DNA of 64,000 nucleotides, taken from NCBI RefSeq assembly GCF_003478035.1, contig NZ_QUEP01000004.1, forward strand, positions 1 to 64,000, given 5' to 3'. This DNA is from Clostridium sp. OF03-18AA (GTDB lineage: Bacteria > Bacillota > Clostridia > Lachnospirales > Lachnospiraceae). The number at the start of each line of letters is the position of its first letter. Positions within the stretch are counted from its first letter, which is position 1. The translations under genes and the position numbers were made by a program. Below are positions 8,894 through 18,182 of the stretch, in pieces. A model generated the notes under the pieces. That model was not told the origin of the DNA. It searched no databases and saw nothing but the letters and a program-made list of their open reading frames with translations.

Positions 8894-9736
8894 CTATCGT
8901 TCGGCTTCCAGCATCAGCCCGTCGATGAATTTTTTGATGCTGACCTTGCCGCCGGATGTGCGTTTTCCCCGGAGATAGTCCATCTCCGCTTTTACGTCCT
9001 CGAAGGAGAATAAAGTTCCGGAGTAGAGAGTGTAGGTCTCGTTCATGAAATCCTCGATCCCCATGTGGGCAATGTTGGACATTCCAGCCGCGATCGTCCT
9101 GCGGACGCGCTGCTCCATGTTTTTCGGCGAGTCGCTGACAGCCTCACACATCTGGGCAACGCTCAGGTTGGAGACTGGAATGTGGTTGTCGTGGAGATAT
9201 TCGCAGATCTTTATGATATCCGGGCATCCTTTTTCGCCGGACATGCCGATGCGGTTTAAGATGTACTTTAATTTCCGGCCGTAGTTGTCGGCTTTCGGCT
9301 TGTCATCTTTGGCAGGATGTTCGATCTCGTTCATGAACATGCGGCGGATGTTTGCGAGTGTACGTTCGTTGGTGATCTGCTGTTCTACATTTTTTAAGAC
9401 GGAACGGACTTCAATGAGATTGATCGGTTTGCTGATAAAGAAGTCGACTCCCGCGCTGTAGGCTTTGCTGATCAGCTCTTTGGCAGATACCTGGGAGATC
9501 ATGATGCACTTGATCGAGGTGTTGACGGCGCGCAGTTCCTTTACGAATTCTACACCGTCCTTAACGGGCATGAAAAAGTCAACGAGGATGACATCCGGCT
9601 TGGCGCGCAGCACGTCTGCGAGATTTGCCGGTTCCCCGCCGCAGTCTCCGCAGATTTCCCCGAGATCCTGTGTCTCGATGATGTCCTCTAAAATATTGAT
9701 GACAGACAGGTCATCCTCTACAATATAGATTTTCAT
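8894..9736 (-). CDS. glnL: GlnL/YcbB-like response regulator
   Basis: Encodes 280 residues: an N-terminal receiver domain (EDD near residue 7, phospho-acceptor Asp in DVILVDFFMP near residue 55, Lys in ISKPINL) and a C-terminal YcbB-type DNA-binding domain (about residues 150-275, RKLKYILNRIGMSGEKGCPDI region), not an OmpR or NarL type. In B. subtilis this architecture belongs to GlnL, which activates glutaminase and glutamine transport genes. It overlaps the kinase gene by 4 bp (ATGA), so the two are translationally coupled. The likely target is gltS next door, given the repeat at 8674-8689. Confidence 0.8.
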   Translation of the reverse strand: MKIYIVEDDLSVINILEDIIETQDLGEICGDCGGEPANLADVLRAKPDVILVDFFMPVKDGVEFVKELRAVNTSIKCIMISQVSAKELISKAYSAGVDFFISKPINLIEVRSVLKNVEQQITNERTLANIRRMFMNEIEHPAKDDKPKADNYGRKLKYILNRIGMSGEKGCPDIIKICEYLHDNHIPVSNLSVAQMCEAVSDSPKNMEQRVRRTIAAGMSNIAHMGIEDFMNETYTLYSGTLFSFEDVKAEMDYLRGKRTSGGKVSIKKFIDGLMLEAER

Positions 9737-11028
9737 AATGTTTCCTCCACAAGGGAAGTGGCCGGAATCGTGATGGTGAAGGTGGTTCCGATCCCCTGCT
9801 CCGATTCAACGTCGATGCTTCCTTTAAATTGTTCTTCCACAGTCATTTTTACGCCATAGAGGCCGACACCGCGGAAAATGTTTCCTGTTTTCTGGTCAAA
9901 TTTTGTCGAGTAGCCCATCTTGAAGATGTTCGGAAGATGACGGGGGGAGATTCCCGGACCATCATCGGTGACGCGGAAAACATAATTTCCGTCGGTCAGA
10001 TGTTCCTCAATGTAGATCATTCCGAATTTCCGGTCAGATTCGATCGCCTCGATGGCGTTATTCACGAGATTTTTGAGAACGGCCATCAGCTCATAGTGTT
10101 CTTCGGTCATAAAATTATCGGAACACTGGAATTCCAGCTGAATATGGACATTCTTATTTTCCAGAATATGGTAAGTTGTGTCTTCAAGGATCTTTAAGAT
10201 ATCCTGAAAGCTCATCTGCTTTTCGTCATATTCTTCGGAAATTTCTTCCTCGATGCCCTGGATGATGCGGATATAATCCTTTTTGATCTCGTGAACATCG
10301 CGGGCGATAGCAAGAGACATATGTTTCATGTCTTCCGGCACATCCATTTCATTTAATTTCTCATACAATTTATATGCGTTTGCCATAACGGATTCGATCT
10401 CTTCAGAATTTTTCCGCATGAAGTAGATCTCATTTTTCAGTCCTGTTGTCATAAGGAAAAGACGGCGGTAACGGTTCTCGTGCTCTTCGTTTTTTAAGAG
10501 TGTCCGGTAGTGACCTTCCGCCATCAGGATCAGACCGGCAAGAAAGGTACGGAACAGTGCGATCAGGAAGAGATATCCTGCCTTGTCCGGAGTCATGGAG
10601 TGTGACATACTCTCGGAAATGCACAGTTCTACCAGGTTGGAACCGAAATCAGCAAAAAAAACGGCCGGAAACAGGCGGCTGTAGGAGACGGTATGTTTTC
10701 CCGGGACCATGGCTGCGAAAATAATGCCGTAGCAGAAATAGAAGATCGCATTCGGAAAAACACTTTTCGCTGAGACGAGGAGACTGGTCCCGCTGTGGAG
10801 CGCTGGAAACAGGCGGAAGAAGAACACGATGACTGCGGTCACGGCGCAGGTGAGCGGTGTGGAAAGACTTTTTCCAAGTGTCATCAGAAGAACGGGCAGT
10901 ATGATCACGGAAGAAGAGATCCGGAAATTATTTATAAAGATATTCCAGTAAAGCTGGGACACGAGAGCAACGATCAGTCCGATCAGGATCATTCGCCGGA
11001 TATCGCGCGTCCGCATATTATTTGTCAT
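9733..11028 (-). CDS. glnK: GlnK-like membrane sensor histidine kinase
   Basis: Encodes 431 residues. The ATG at 11028 (MTNNMRTRDIRRM) has GGAG about 9 nt upstream and is preferred to an in-frame start at 11073. Residues 1-185 contain about six membrane segments with little extracellular loop, suggesting sensing within the membrane or through a transporter. A His box (DVHEIKKD) lies near residue 245, followed by an ATPase domain with N box LKNLVNNAIEAIE, G1 DDGPGIS, F box FKMGYSTK and G2 GVGLYGVKM. Partner of the GlnL-like regulator it overlaps. The signal, probably glutamine or glutamate, is inferred from homology and from the gltS neighbour. Confidence 0.82.
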   Translation of the reverse strand: MTNNMRTRDIRRMILIGLIVALVSQLYWNIFINNFRISSSVIILPVLLMTLGKSLSTPLTCAVTAVIVFFFRLFPALHSGTSLLVSAKSVFPNAIFYFCYGIIFAAMVPGKHTVSYSRLFPAVFFADFGSNLVELCISESMSHSMTPDKAGYLFLIALFRTFLAGLILMAEGHYRTLLKNEEHENRYRRLFLMTTGLKNEIYFMRKNSEEIESVMANAYKLYEKLNEMDVPEDMKHMSLAIARDVHEIKKDYIRIIQGIEEEISEEYDEKQMSFQDILKILEDTTYHILENKNVHIQLEFQCSDNFMTEEHYELMAVLKNLVNNAIEAIESDRKFGMIYIEEHLTDGNYVFRVTDDGPGISPRHLPNIFKMGYSTKFDQKTGNIFRGVGLYGVKMTVEEQFKGSIDVESEQGIGTTFTITIPATSLVEETL

Positions 11029-11271
11029 AAAGCCATTCTCCTTTTCAGAATTCGAAGCAGATGGAATCATCATCCTATATCTTATTATAATACGTTATTG
11101 TTAAAGAAAAGTCAATGAGACGGTCAGGAGTTGCTTCGCGGAGCGCGGACCGAAGCACGGAAAGAGCTGAAAACGGGGAACAGGGAGCTGCTGCAGGCGG
11201 CAATGACTAAGATTTTTATGGGGCCAGGTTCAAAAAAATAAAAAAACAGAAGCAAAACTTTATTTTATAAG

Positions 11272-11300
11272 TTGAAATATTGGTTTTAATGAATTATAAT
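11272..11300 (+). promoter_or_regulatory. SigA-type promoter of the class Ic aminotransferase
   Basis: TTGAAA (11272-11277), a 17-bp spacer and TATAAT (11295-11300), about 60 bp upstream of the start. The rest of the 11029-11359 gap shows only a small TGCTTCG/CGAAGCA stem near 11133. Confidence 0.75.
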
Positions 11301-11359
11301 AAGTGTTCAGGGAAAAGATAATCTGAAATATATCGTTGAATCATGAGGAGGAAACTGAC

Positions 11360-12640
11360 ATGAAACCATATCGCGAAATGTCAAAACAGGAACTTGCGTC
11401 TTTAAAGGAGCAGCTGGAAGCGCTGTATAAGGAGTATCAGGGAAAAAATCTCAGCCTGAATATGGCGCGGGGAAAGCCATGCAAAGAGCAGCTGGACCTT
11501 TCTCTTCCTATGATGGACGTTTTAAACAGCAGCAGTGATTATATGACATCGGACGGTGATGTGAGAAACTACGGAGTCCTGACCGGGATCCAGGAGGCGA
11601 AAGAGCTCATGGGTGCGATGATGGACTCGCCGGCCGAGAATATCGTGATGTACGGAAACGCGAGTCTGACACTGATGTTCGATACCGTGAGCCGTTCCTG
11701 GACGCACGGGGTATGCGGAAGTACGCCGTGGTGCAGACTTGACAAGGTGAAATTCCTCTGCCCGGTCCCGGGATATGACAGACATTTCGCGATCACGGAA
11801 TACTTCGGGATCGAGATGATCAACATTCCGATGGCAGGTGAAGGTCCGGATATGGATCTTGTTGAAAAATATGTAAATAATGACGAGAGTGTGAAGGGAA
11901 TCTGGTGCGTTCCGCTCTATGCGAACCCGAGCGGTGAGTCTTACTCAGATGAGACTGTGAGAAGATTTGCAAACCTGAAACCGGCTGCGAAAGATTTCCG
12001 TATCTACTGGGACAACGCATACTGTGTTCATCATCTGCACCCGGATCACCCGGATCATGTCCTCGACATTCTTTCTGAGTGTGAAAAAGCAGGAAATCCG
12101 GACATGGTATATAAATTCGGTTCGACTTCAAAGATCAGCTTCCCAGGCTCCGGAATCTCCGCGATCGCTACTTCAAAGGCAAATATCGATGCGCTGAAGA
12201 AGCAGATGAATGTCCAGATGATCAGCCATGATAAGATCAACCAGCTCCGTCATGTCCGCTTCTTTAAAAATATCGATGGTTTAAAAGCGCAGATGGCTAA
12301 GCACGCTGAGATCCTCAGACCAAAATTTGAGGCAGTCGATGAGATCTTAAATAAGGAACTTGGCGGTCTGGAGATCGGGAAGTGGACAAAACCGAACGGC
12401 GGATATTTTGTCTCCTTCGACTCTCTTGACGGATGCGCGAAAGCGATCGTTGCGAAGTGCAAAGAGGCCGGTGTTGTGATGACCGGTGCCGGAGCGACTT
12501 ACCCATACGGAAAAGATCCGCACGACTCCAATATCAGGATCGCGCCGTCCTTCCCATCCCTGGATGACCTCAGACAGGCGGCAGAGATCTTCTGCGTGTG
12601 TGTAAAACTTGTGAGTGTTGAGAAGCTGCTCGCAGAATAA
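11360..12640 (+). CDS. Aspartate aminotransferase, class Ic type (PLP-dependent)
   Basis: Encodes 426 residues. The ATG at 11360 (MKPYREMSKQELASL) follows GAGGAGG by 8 nt; the in-frame upstream ATG at 11336 has no such site. Hallmarks of this subgroup are the opening SLNMARGKPCKEQLDLS, DVRNYGVLTG, a PLP-contacting Asn-Pro in YANPSGESY, DNAYCVHHL, and the PLP-lysine in FGSTSKISFPG. These enzymes interconvert aspartate/oxaloacetate and glutamate/2-oxoglutarate. It is monocistronic with its own promoter and terminator. A second, conventional aminotransferase is at 18374-19567. Substrate preference beyond aspartate is not deducible. Confidence 0.85.
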   Translation: MKPYREMSKQELASLKEQLEALYKEYQGKNLSLNMARGKPCKEQLDLSLPMMDVLNSSSDYMTSDGDVRNYGVLTGIQEAKELMGAMMDSPAENIVMYGNASLTLMFDTVSRSWTHGVCGSTPWCRLDKVKFLCPVPGYDRHFAITEYFGIEMINIPMAGEGPDMDLVEKYVNNDESVKGIWCVPLYANPSGESYSDETVRRFANLKPAAKDFRIYWDNAYCVHHLHPDHPDHVLDILSECEKAGNPDMVYKFGSTSKISFPGSGISAIATSKANIDALKKQMNVQMISHDKINQLRHVRFFKNIDGLKAQMAKHAEILRPKFEAVDEILNKELGGLEIGKWTKPNGGYFVSFDSLDGCAKAIVAKCKEAGVVMTGAGATYPYGKDPHDSNIRIAPSFPSLDDLRQAAEIFCVCVKLVSVEKLLAE

Positions 12641-12646
12641 AACGTC

Positions 12647-12897
12647 GTAACTGTTCAGCAGCCGGATACCTACAGGAACCTCCCACGGAGCTTCCATTCG
12701 GATGCATGGCAAGTTACGAGCAAAATCCATTCAAAATCGCTTTAAAAGAAGGTTACAGTACACGGGCACTCCATGCCCGCGCCCTGTAACAGGATTTTGC
12801 CGATGCTTCGCATTCCGAATCGGCAAAATCCGCAACCATAACGGTATCATACGGAATTTTCAGTTCAGAAAATTCCTACCCGTGAAAAGTAACAAAA
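12647..12897 (+). repeat. Composite structured intergenic repeat (family B)
   Basis: No gene. The stretch opens with GTAACTGTTCAG (as does the element at 38740). It holds a nested hairpin GTTACAG...CTGTAAC around CGGGCA/TGCCCG (12752-12790), then a perfect 13-bp stem GGATTTTGCCGAT / ATCGGCAAAATCC (12792-12831). Its last part, 12831-12896, recurs inverted at 63580-63644 (shared core GGAATTTTC and CCCGTGAAAAGTAAC). I read it as a mobile or decayed non-coding element. Confidence 0.6.
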
Positions 12898-12898
12898 G

Positions 12899-12943
12899 AA
12901 GGACTGACAGCTAGAAATTCGGCTGTCAGTCCTTTACTTTTTT
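12899..12943 (+). terminator. Terminator downstream of the class Ic aminotransferase
   Basis: AAGGACTGACAGC and GCTGTCAGTCCTT form a perfect 13-bp stem, followed shortly by a run of six T. Confidence 0.8.
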
Positions 12944-13051
12944 GCGTTGGTATACTAAAATGAAAAAGACTATCGAATATGATAGGGAAATCCTGAAAAA
13001 ATCGGAGGAACGTTTTGAAAACGATGATTCCGGAAAAGGACGGAAATATTT

Positions 13052-13507
13052 ATGAATGAAAAAAATGAGAAGCCGGAGAGCGGACAGGAAACGGGGACAA
13101 AAAAGTCCGGTCTCGCCAGGGAAGGGATCGCTTATCTGATCTTCGGAGTCCTGACGACGGTGATCGACTACGCGATCTCGAATCTTCTATATTATATGTG
13201 GAAGATGGATCCGGTCCCGGCCCAGACAATCGCCTGGGTGGCAGCCGTATTGTTCGCATTTGTGACGAACAAATGGTGGGTGTTTGAAAGCCACACCTTA
13301 AACCCGGCGAAGGTATGGAAGGAATTTGTCTCGTTCATTTTATGCCGGATCGCGACATTTTTATTTAACCTGGCAGCGCTGTTTATCATGGTGGATCTCA
13401 TGAAGATGGAGTTTTTCATCTGCAAGCTGCTGATCTCCGTGGTGGTCGTTGTTCTGAATTATGTGTTCAGCAAGATCCTGATCTTTACAGGAGATAAAAA
13501 GAAATGA
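13052..13507 (+). CDS. GtrA-family membrane protein
   Basis: Encodes 151 residues with four membrane segments after a charged N-terminus (KNEKPESGQE-type, about 25 residues). The GtrA signature runs from IAYLIFGVLTTVIDYAISN through FVTNKWWVF to LNYVFSKILIF. GtrA proteins act with undecaprenyl-phosphate sugar synthases, probably as flippases for polyprenyl-linked sugars that decorate wall polymers or O-antigen. It lies 85 bp upstream of a YfhO-type gene on the same strand. YfhO/GtrA partners work on lipoteichoic acid glycosylation in Bacillus, so a shared surface-glycosylation task is likely. The GtrB/CsbB glycosyltransferase is not in the window. Confidence 0.85.
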   Translation: MNEKNEKPESGQETGTKKSGLAREGIAYLIFGVLTTVIDYAISNLLYYMWKMDPVPAQTIAWVAAVLFAFVTNKWWVFESHTLNPAKVWKEFVSFILCRIATFLFNLAALFIMVDLMKMEFFICKLLISVVVVVLNYVFSKILIFTGDKKK

Positions 13508-13592
13508 TCTACGATGTCTGCCCGGCGGATGTTGGGAGTATGAAAAAGCAAAAATGATTACAGGCTGATGAAGCCGGAGGAGTTTTTACTTT

Positions 13593-16286
13593 ATGACAGA
13601 AATAAAAGAAATCGATACGATCCCGGATGAGCCAACTGCGGATCGTCCGGAAAATCGAAGGAAAAAGCGGCAGACAACGCCGTTTTTAAAGCCGAGGGAT
13701 GGTCTTCTGATCGCCTTTTTTGTCCCGGTGCTCGTCATGATCTGCATTTTCGTTCAGAGAGGGATCTTTCCATTCGGGGAGAGGTGCTTTCTGAGAACAG
13801 ATATGTATCACCAGTACGCCCCGTTCTTTTCGGAGTTCCAGTATAAGCTGCGGACCGGCGGAAGTCTCCTTTACAGCTGGGATGTGGGAATGGGCGTCAA
13901 TTTCGCGGCGCTGTATGCCTACTACCTGGCCAGCCCGTTAAACTGGCTGATCCTGCTCTGCCCGAAGAAGTTTATCATCGAATTTATGACGATCATGATT
14001 GTTCTGAAGATCGGACTTTCGGGGCTGAGCTTTGCCTGGTATTTAAAGAAACACAGCCAGAACTGTATCCTGGGGGTTGGGTTCTTCGGGATCTTTTATG
14101 CCCTGTCCGGATACATGGCGGCGTACAGCTGGAACATCATGTGGCTGGACTGCATTCTTCTGTTCCCACTGATCGTATACGGCCTTGAGAGACTCGTGAA
14201 AGAGCAGAAAGGTATGCTTTACTGTGTGACGCTCGGACTTTCGATCCTCTCAAACTACTATATCTCGATCATGACCTGCCTGTTCCTGGTGCTTTATTTT
14301 ATCGCACTGCTGATCATGGAAAAGCCGGGGCCGGTGAGAAAATACGTGGACAGCTGCGTCCGGTTTGGAATTTACTCGCTGCTCTCAGGCGGACTGGCAG
14401 CAGGAATCCTGCTTCCGGAGATCTATGCGCTGCAGAGCACGGCATCCGGTGATTTTGACTTCCCGAAGGCGTGGAGCTCGTATTTCCCGATCTTTGACAT
14501 GATCGCCCGCCATATCGGAAATGTGGAGACGGAGATCGGTCTTGACCACTGGCCGAATATCTACTGCGGTGTCGCGGTATTCCTCTTCTTTTTGATGTAT
14601 CTCGCATGTAAGAAGATCGCAGTGAAGGAGAAAGCCGTCTACTGCGGACTGCTCCTGATCTTTTTTGCGAGCTTTTCCATCAATGCGCTGAACTTTATCT
14701 GGCATGGATTCCACTATCCGAACAGCCTTCCATGCAGACAGTCCTTCATCTACATCTTCCTGATGCTGTTTATCTGCTTCCGGGCGTATATGTATCTGGA
14801 TGAGACGCCGAAAAAGCATATCGCGATCGCCTTCTGGGGGAGTGCGTGCTTTGTCCTGCTGGCGGAAAAGCTGGTGACACAGGAACATTTCCACTTTATC
14901 GTCTACTATGTGGCAATCATCTTCCTGGCGGCTTATGCCGGACTGATGTATCTCTATAAGGACGGAAAGCGGACGGTGTGCGGATTCCTGGCACTGACGC
15001 TGGTCGCAGTTGAGGCTTCGATCAACATGTCGGTGACGAGTGTGACGACAACGAGCCGTGAGTCCTACACCAGCGACAATGAGGAGGTACGGATCTTAAA
15101 GGATTCCCTGCAGCCGGCATCGGATTTCTACCGGGTGGAGAAAAAGACGAGAAAGACGAAGAATGACGGGGCATGGATGAACTTTCCGTCAGTATCCCTG
15201 TTTTCCTCAACGGCGAACGCGGATCTCTCGAAGTTCTTTAAGAAGCTTGGATGTGAATCGTCCACAAATGCTTACAGCATCACTGGAAGCACGCCGCTTG
15301 TCGACAGCATTTTTTCTGTGAAATATGCACTCTGTTCCGAGGCAGTCTCCAACACGGAGCTCATGATGTATCTGAGGGAGAGCGGCGGAACATATCTCTA
15401 TGAAAATCTCTACACACTGCCGCTCGGCTTTGTCCTTCCTTCAGATATCGAGGAAAACTGGCAGTATGAGATGGATAATCCTGCGGAGGTCCAGAATGAT
15501 CTCTGCCTGGTTTCCGGGGCGGATGAAGTTCTGGTGGATGCCGGCGGAACGGTGAATAAAAACACCTTCACATTCACACCGGATGAGACGGGCGAATATT
15601 ATGTGTTCGTCATGAACAAGAAGGTAAAGACTGTGAAGGCGGAACTGCCGACCGGACAGAAATCCTTCAGCAACGTGGACCGCGGATATCTTCTGGAGCT
15701 TGGAACTCTGGCTCCGGGCGCAGAAGTGAAGCTCACGGCGGATGAGGCCGGCGAACAGTTAAATGCGATCGCCTACCGGTTCTCAGAGGACGCGATGATC
15801 CAGGTCTATGACCGGCTGAACCAGTCCCCGATGCATCTGACGAGCTGGAAAGATACGAAACTTTCCGGAACCGTGAGTGCGGCGAAAGCGGGAATGCTTT
15901 TCACCTCGATCCCGTTTGATAAGGGATGGACCGTAAAAGTGGATGGTGAGAAGGTGGAGACGAGAAAGGCGTTCGGTGCATTCCTGGCTATCGATGTGAG
16001 CGCCGGCGATCATGTGATCGACTTCTCCTATTTCCCGGAGGGCTTAAAGACCGGCGGTCTGATCTCAGGCGGATCCATCGTGATCCTGATCCTTCTGTGG
16101 TTTTTGCGCAGGGAGATGGATCGCCGGGAAGCGAGAAAGAGAATGAAACAGATCCGGAACATGCAGCAGGAAGAGGAAGAAGATCCTGATGAAGAACCGG
16201 AATTTGAAGAGATTCCGGATCTCGATGATGAAGATCTGACAGACACTATAAATAATAGAAAAGAGACAACGGAGGAACAGCTATGA
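13593..16286 (+). CDS. YfhO-family polytopic membrane protein (probable surface glycosylation)
   Basis: Encodes 897 residues. GGAGG precedes the ATG by about 11 nt. A cytoplasmic N-tail of about 45 residues is followed by about 12 membrane segments (residues 48-470), a large extracellular domain (about 480-810), one further membrane segment (about 820-842) and an acidic C-terminal tail (EEEEDPDEEPEFEE). The motif DMYHQYAPFFSEFQYKL near residue 70 and the LYSWDVGMGVNF segment are typical of PF09586. B. subtilis YfhO transfers GlcNAc from polyprenyl phosphate to lipoteichoic acid. The stop overlaps the argH start by 4 bp (ATGA), an odd partnership with arginine biosynthesis. Confidence 0.85.
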   Translation: MTEIKEIDTIPDEPTADRPENRRKKRQTTPFLKPRDGLLIAFFVPVLVMICIFVQRGIFPFGERCFLRTDMYHQYAPFFSEFQYKLRTGGSLLYSWDVGMGVNFAALYAYYLASPLNWLILLCPKKFIIEFMTIMIVLKIGLSGLSFAWYLKKHSQNCILGVGFFGIFYALSGYMAAYSWNIMWLDCILLFPLIVYGLERLVKEQKGMLYCVTLGLSILSNYYISIMTCLFLVLYFIALLIMEKPGPVRKYVDSCVRFGIYSLLSGGLAAGILLPEIYALQSTASGDFDFPKAWSSYFPIFDMIARHIGNVETEIGLDHWPNIYCGVAVFLFFLMYLACKKIAVKEKAVYCGLLLIFFASFSINALNFIWHGFHYPNSLPCRQSFIYIFLMLFICFRAYMYLDETPKKHIAIAFWGSACFVLLAEKLVTQEHFHFIVYYVAIIFLAAYAGLMYLYKDGKRTVCGFLALTLVAVEASINMSVTSVTTTSRESYTSDNEEVRILKDSLQPASDFYRVEKKTRKTKNDGAWMNFPSVSLFSSTANADLSKFFKKLGCESSTNAYSITGSTPLVDSIFSVKYALCSEAVSNTELMMYLRESGGTYLYENLYTLPLGFVLPSDIEENWQYEMDNPAEVQNDLCLVSGADEVLVDAGGTVNKNTFTFTPDETGEYYVFVMNKKVKTVKAELPTGQKSFSNVDRGYLLELGTLAPGAEVKLTADEAGEQLNAIAYRFSEDAMIQVYDRLNQSPMHLTSWKDTKLSGTVSAAKAGMLFTSIPFDKGWTVKVDGEKVETRKAFGAFLAIDVSAGDHVIDFSYFPEGLKTGGLISGGSIVILILLWFLRREMDRREARKRMKQIRNMQQEEEEDPDEEPEFEEIPDLDDEDLTDTINNRKETTEEQL

Positions 16287-17662
16287 AACTTTGGGGCGGA
16301 AGATTTACGAAGGAAGAAAACCAGTTAGTACATAACTTTAATGAGTCCATCTCCTTCGATCAGAAATTTTACAGACAGGATATCGCGGGCAGCATCGCGC
16401 ATGTGACGATGCTCGCAAAACAGGGGATCCTCACAGAAGAGGACCGTGACGCGATCATCGCAGGCTTAAAGAGCATCCGCGAGGACATCGACAACGGAAC
16501 CTTAAAGATCACAACGGAGTCCGAGGATATCCACTCTTTCGTTGAGGCGAACCTGATCGAGCGGATCGGGGATGCAGGAAAGAGACTCCACACCGGCCGC
16601 AGCAGAAACGACCAGGTTGCTCTCGATATGAAGCTCTACACGCGAGACGAGATCGACGAGATGGACGGACTTTTAAAGGGACTTCTTGAGGTCCTCTTAA
16701 AGCTCATGGAGGACAATCTTCATACTTACATGCCGGGCTTTACCCACCTTCAGAAGGCACAGCCGGTAACACTGGCGCACCATGTCGGCGCATATTATGA
16801 GATGTTCCGCCGTGACAGAGGACGCCTCGCTGATATCAGAAAGCGCATGAATTACTGCCCGCTGGGATCCGGCGCTCTTGCAGGGACAACTTATCCGCTG
16901 GACCGTGAGTACACTGCAGAGCTTCTCGGCTTTGACGGACCGACCTTAAACAGCATGGATTCCGTATCCGACCGTGATTACCTGATCGAGCTCCTGGCTG
17001 CGCTCTCCACGATCGCAATGCATCTGAGCCGTTTCTCCGAGGAGATCATCATCTGGAACAGCAATGAGTACCGCTTCGTGGAGATGGATGATTCCTACAG
17101 CACCGGAAGCAGCATCATGCCGCAGAAGAAGAATCCGGATATCGCTGAGCTGATCCGCGGAAAGGCCGGGCGTGTCTACGGCGCTCTGATGTCCATGCTG
17201 ACGGTCATGAAGGGAATCCCGCTGGCTTACGATAAAGACCTCCAGGAGGACAAGGAGCTGACCTTCGATGCGATCGATACCGTAAAGGGCTGCCTCTTAC
17301 TCTTCACAGGAATGGTATCCACGATGACCTTCCGCAAGGATGTGATGGAGGCGAGCGCAAAGAACGGCTTCACAAACGCGACAGACGCTGCGGACTACCT
17401 TGTAAACCACGGTGTTCCGTTCCGCGATGCACATGGAATTATCGGACAGCTGGTCCTTCTCTGCATCGATGAGAACAAGGCGCTTGACGATCTGACTTTA
17501 GAGCAGTTCAAGTCGATCAGCCCGGTATTTGAGGAAGATATCTACGATGCGATCTCCATGAAGACCTGCGTGGAGAAACGTGTGACAATCGGAGCTCCGG
17601 GTGCGGATGCGATGAAGAAAGTCATTGAGGTCTATAAGAAAGAACTGAACGGAGAGAAATAA
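16283..17662 (+). CDS. argH: Argininosuccinate lyase
   Basis: Encodes 459 residues, full family length. It cleaves argininosuccinate to arginine and fumarate, the last step of arginine synthesis. Diagnostic features are MKLWGGRF at the start, TGRSRNDQVALD near residue 110, FTHLQKAQPVTLAHH near 155 (catalytic His), and the fumarase-superfamily signature GSSIMPQKKNPD near 280 with the catalytic Ser. GGAGG lies just upstream, inside the end of the YfhO gene, and the ATGA overlap implies coupling. argG lies about 29 kb away on the other strand, so the last two arginine steps are not in one operon. Confidence 0.96.
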   Translation: MKLWGGRFTKEENQLVHNFNESISFDQKFYRQDIAGSIAHVTMLAKQGILTEEDRDAIIAGLKSIREDIDNGTLKITTESEDIHSFVEANLIERIGDAGKRLHTGRSRNDQVALDMKLYTRDEIDEMDGLLKGLLEVLLKLMEDNLHTYMPGFTHLQKAQPVTLAHHVGAYYEMFRRDRGRLADIRKRMNYCPLGSGALAGTTYPLDREYTAELLGFDGPTLNSMDSVSDRDYLIELLAALSTIAMHLSRFSEEIIIWNSNEYRFVEMDDSYSTGSSIMPQKKNPDIAELIRGKAGRVYGALMSMLTVMKGIPLAYDKDLQEDKELTFDAIDTVKGCLLLFTGMVSTMTFRKDVMEASAKNGFTNATDAADYLVNHGVPFRDAHGIIGQLVLLCIDENKALDDLTLEQFKSISPVFEEDIYDAISMKTCVEKRVTIGAPGADAMKKVIEVYKKELNGEK

Positions 17663-17749
17663 AAAAAGAAAGGCTCTGGCTGTTCCTGCAAAATGGGATC
17701 ATTCAGGGTCTTTGTATACATAGAAAATGTCGGCTATATCTTTATACGA

Positions 17750-17806
17750 ACACAGCCGCCACGGACGATACCCCAATTATCGTTCCGGGCGGCTGTGTTT
17801 CTTTTA
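17750..17806 (+). terminator. Terminator downstream of argH
   Basis: CACAGCCGCC and GGCGGCTGTG stem with a nested ACGATA/TATCGT-like stem, followed by TTTCTTTTA. Confidence 0.75.
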
Positions 17807-18058
17807 TATCGCGTTGTAAAATATAATGAGAAGAAAGTTTTTGGGAGAAGTTGGTGCGGCTTCTCCGTTCATTTGATTATTATAGCATGAATCATGCGGA
17901 ATGTAAAATGATTGTTGTCGAATGAAAAATAACAAATTTTACCATTAAATGTTAATAATACATTATATTTATTCTGTTACAGCGCATGGGAGAGGCTCAT
18001 ATACTGTCGTGAAAAATGTGAAAATTTGTATAGCGGCAGGGAGACCGGCGCTCATAGA

Positions 18059-18150
18059 CAAGTGAAAACATGCTTCGTGAGTGTTCTCTTGTTATCGCGG
18101 CAGTCGCCAAGGTCTCGCGTAAGCGCAGACTTTGGCCTGTTGTTCGCGTA
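18059..18150 (+). repeat. Intergenic repeat family A, copy 1
   Basis: Runs from CAAGTGAAAACATGCTTCG to TGTTCGCGTAAA. The core GCCAAGGTC ... GACTTTGGC forms a hairpin. The whole unit recurs inverted at 20946-21034, and its right half recurs at 49225-49269. The 17663-18373 gap holds this repeat, the terminators on either side and no gene I can support. Confidence 0.7.
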
Positions 18151-18154
18151 AATG

Positions 18155-18182
18155 AAAAAAGCCTGCATTCACAGGCTTTTTT
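18155..18182. terminator. Bidirectional terminator
   Basis: AAAAAAGCCTG and CAGGCTTTTTT with a 6-nt loop. It sits between repeat A copy 1 and the 3' end of the leftward aminotransferase gene, about 190 bp away. Confidence 0.7.

Noticed and set aside
11133..11160. TGCTTCG/CGAAGCA stem as a fourth copy of repeat family A
   Set aside because: Only the short GCTTCG word is shared; the diagnostic GCCAAGGTC/GACTTTGGC core is absent.
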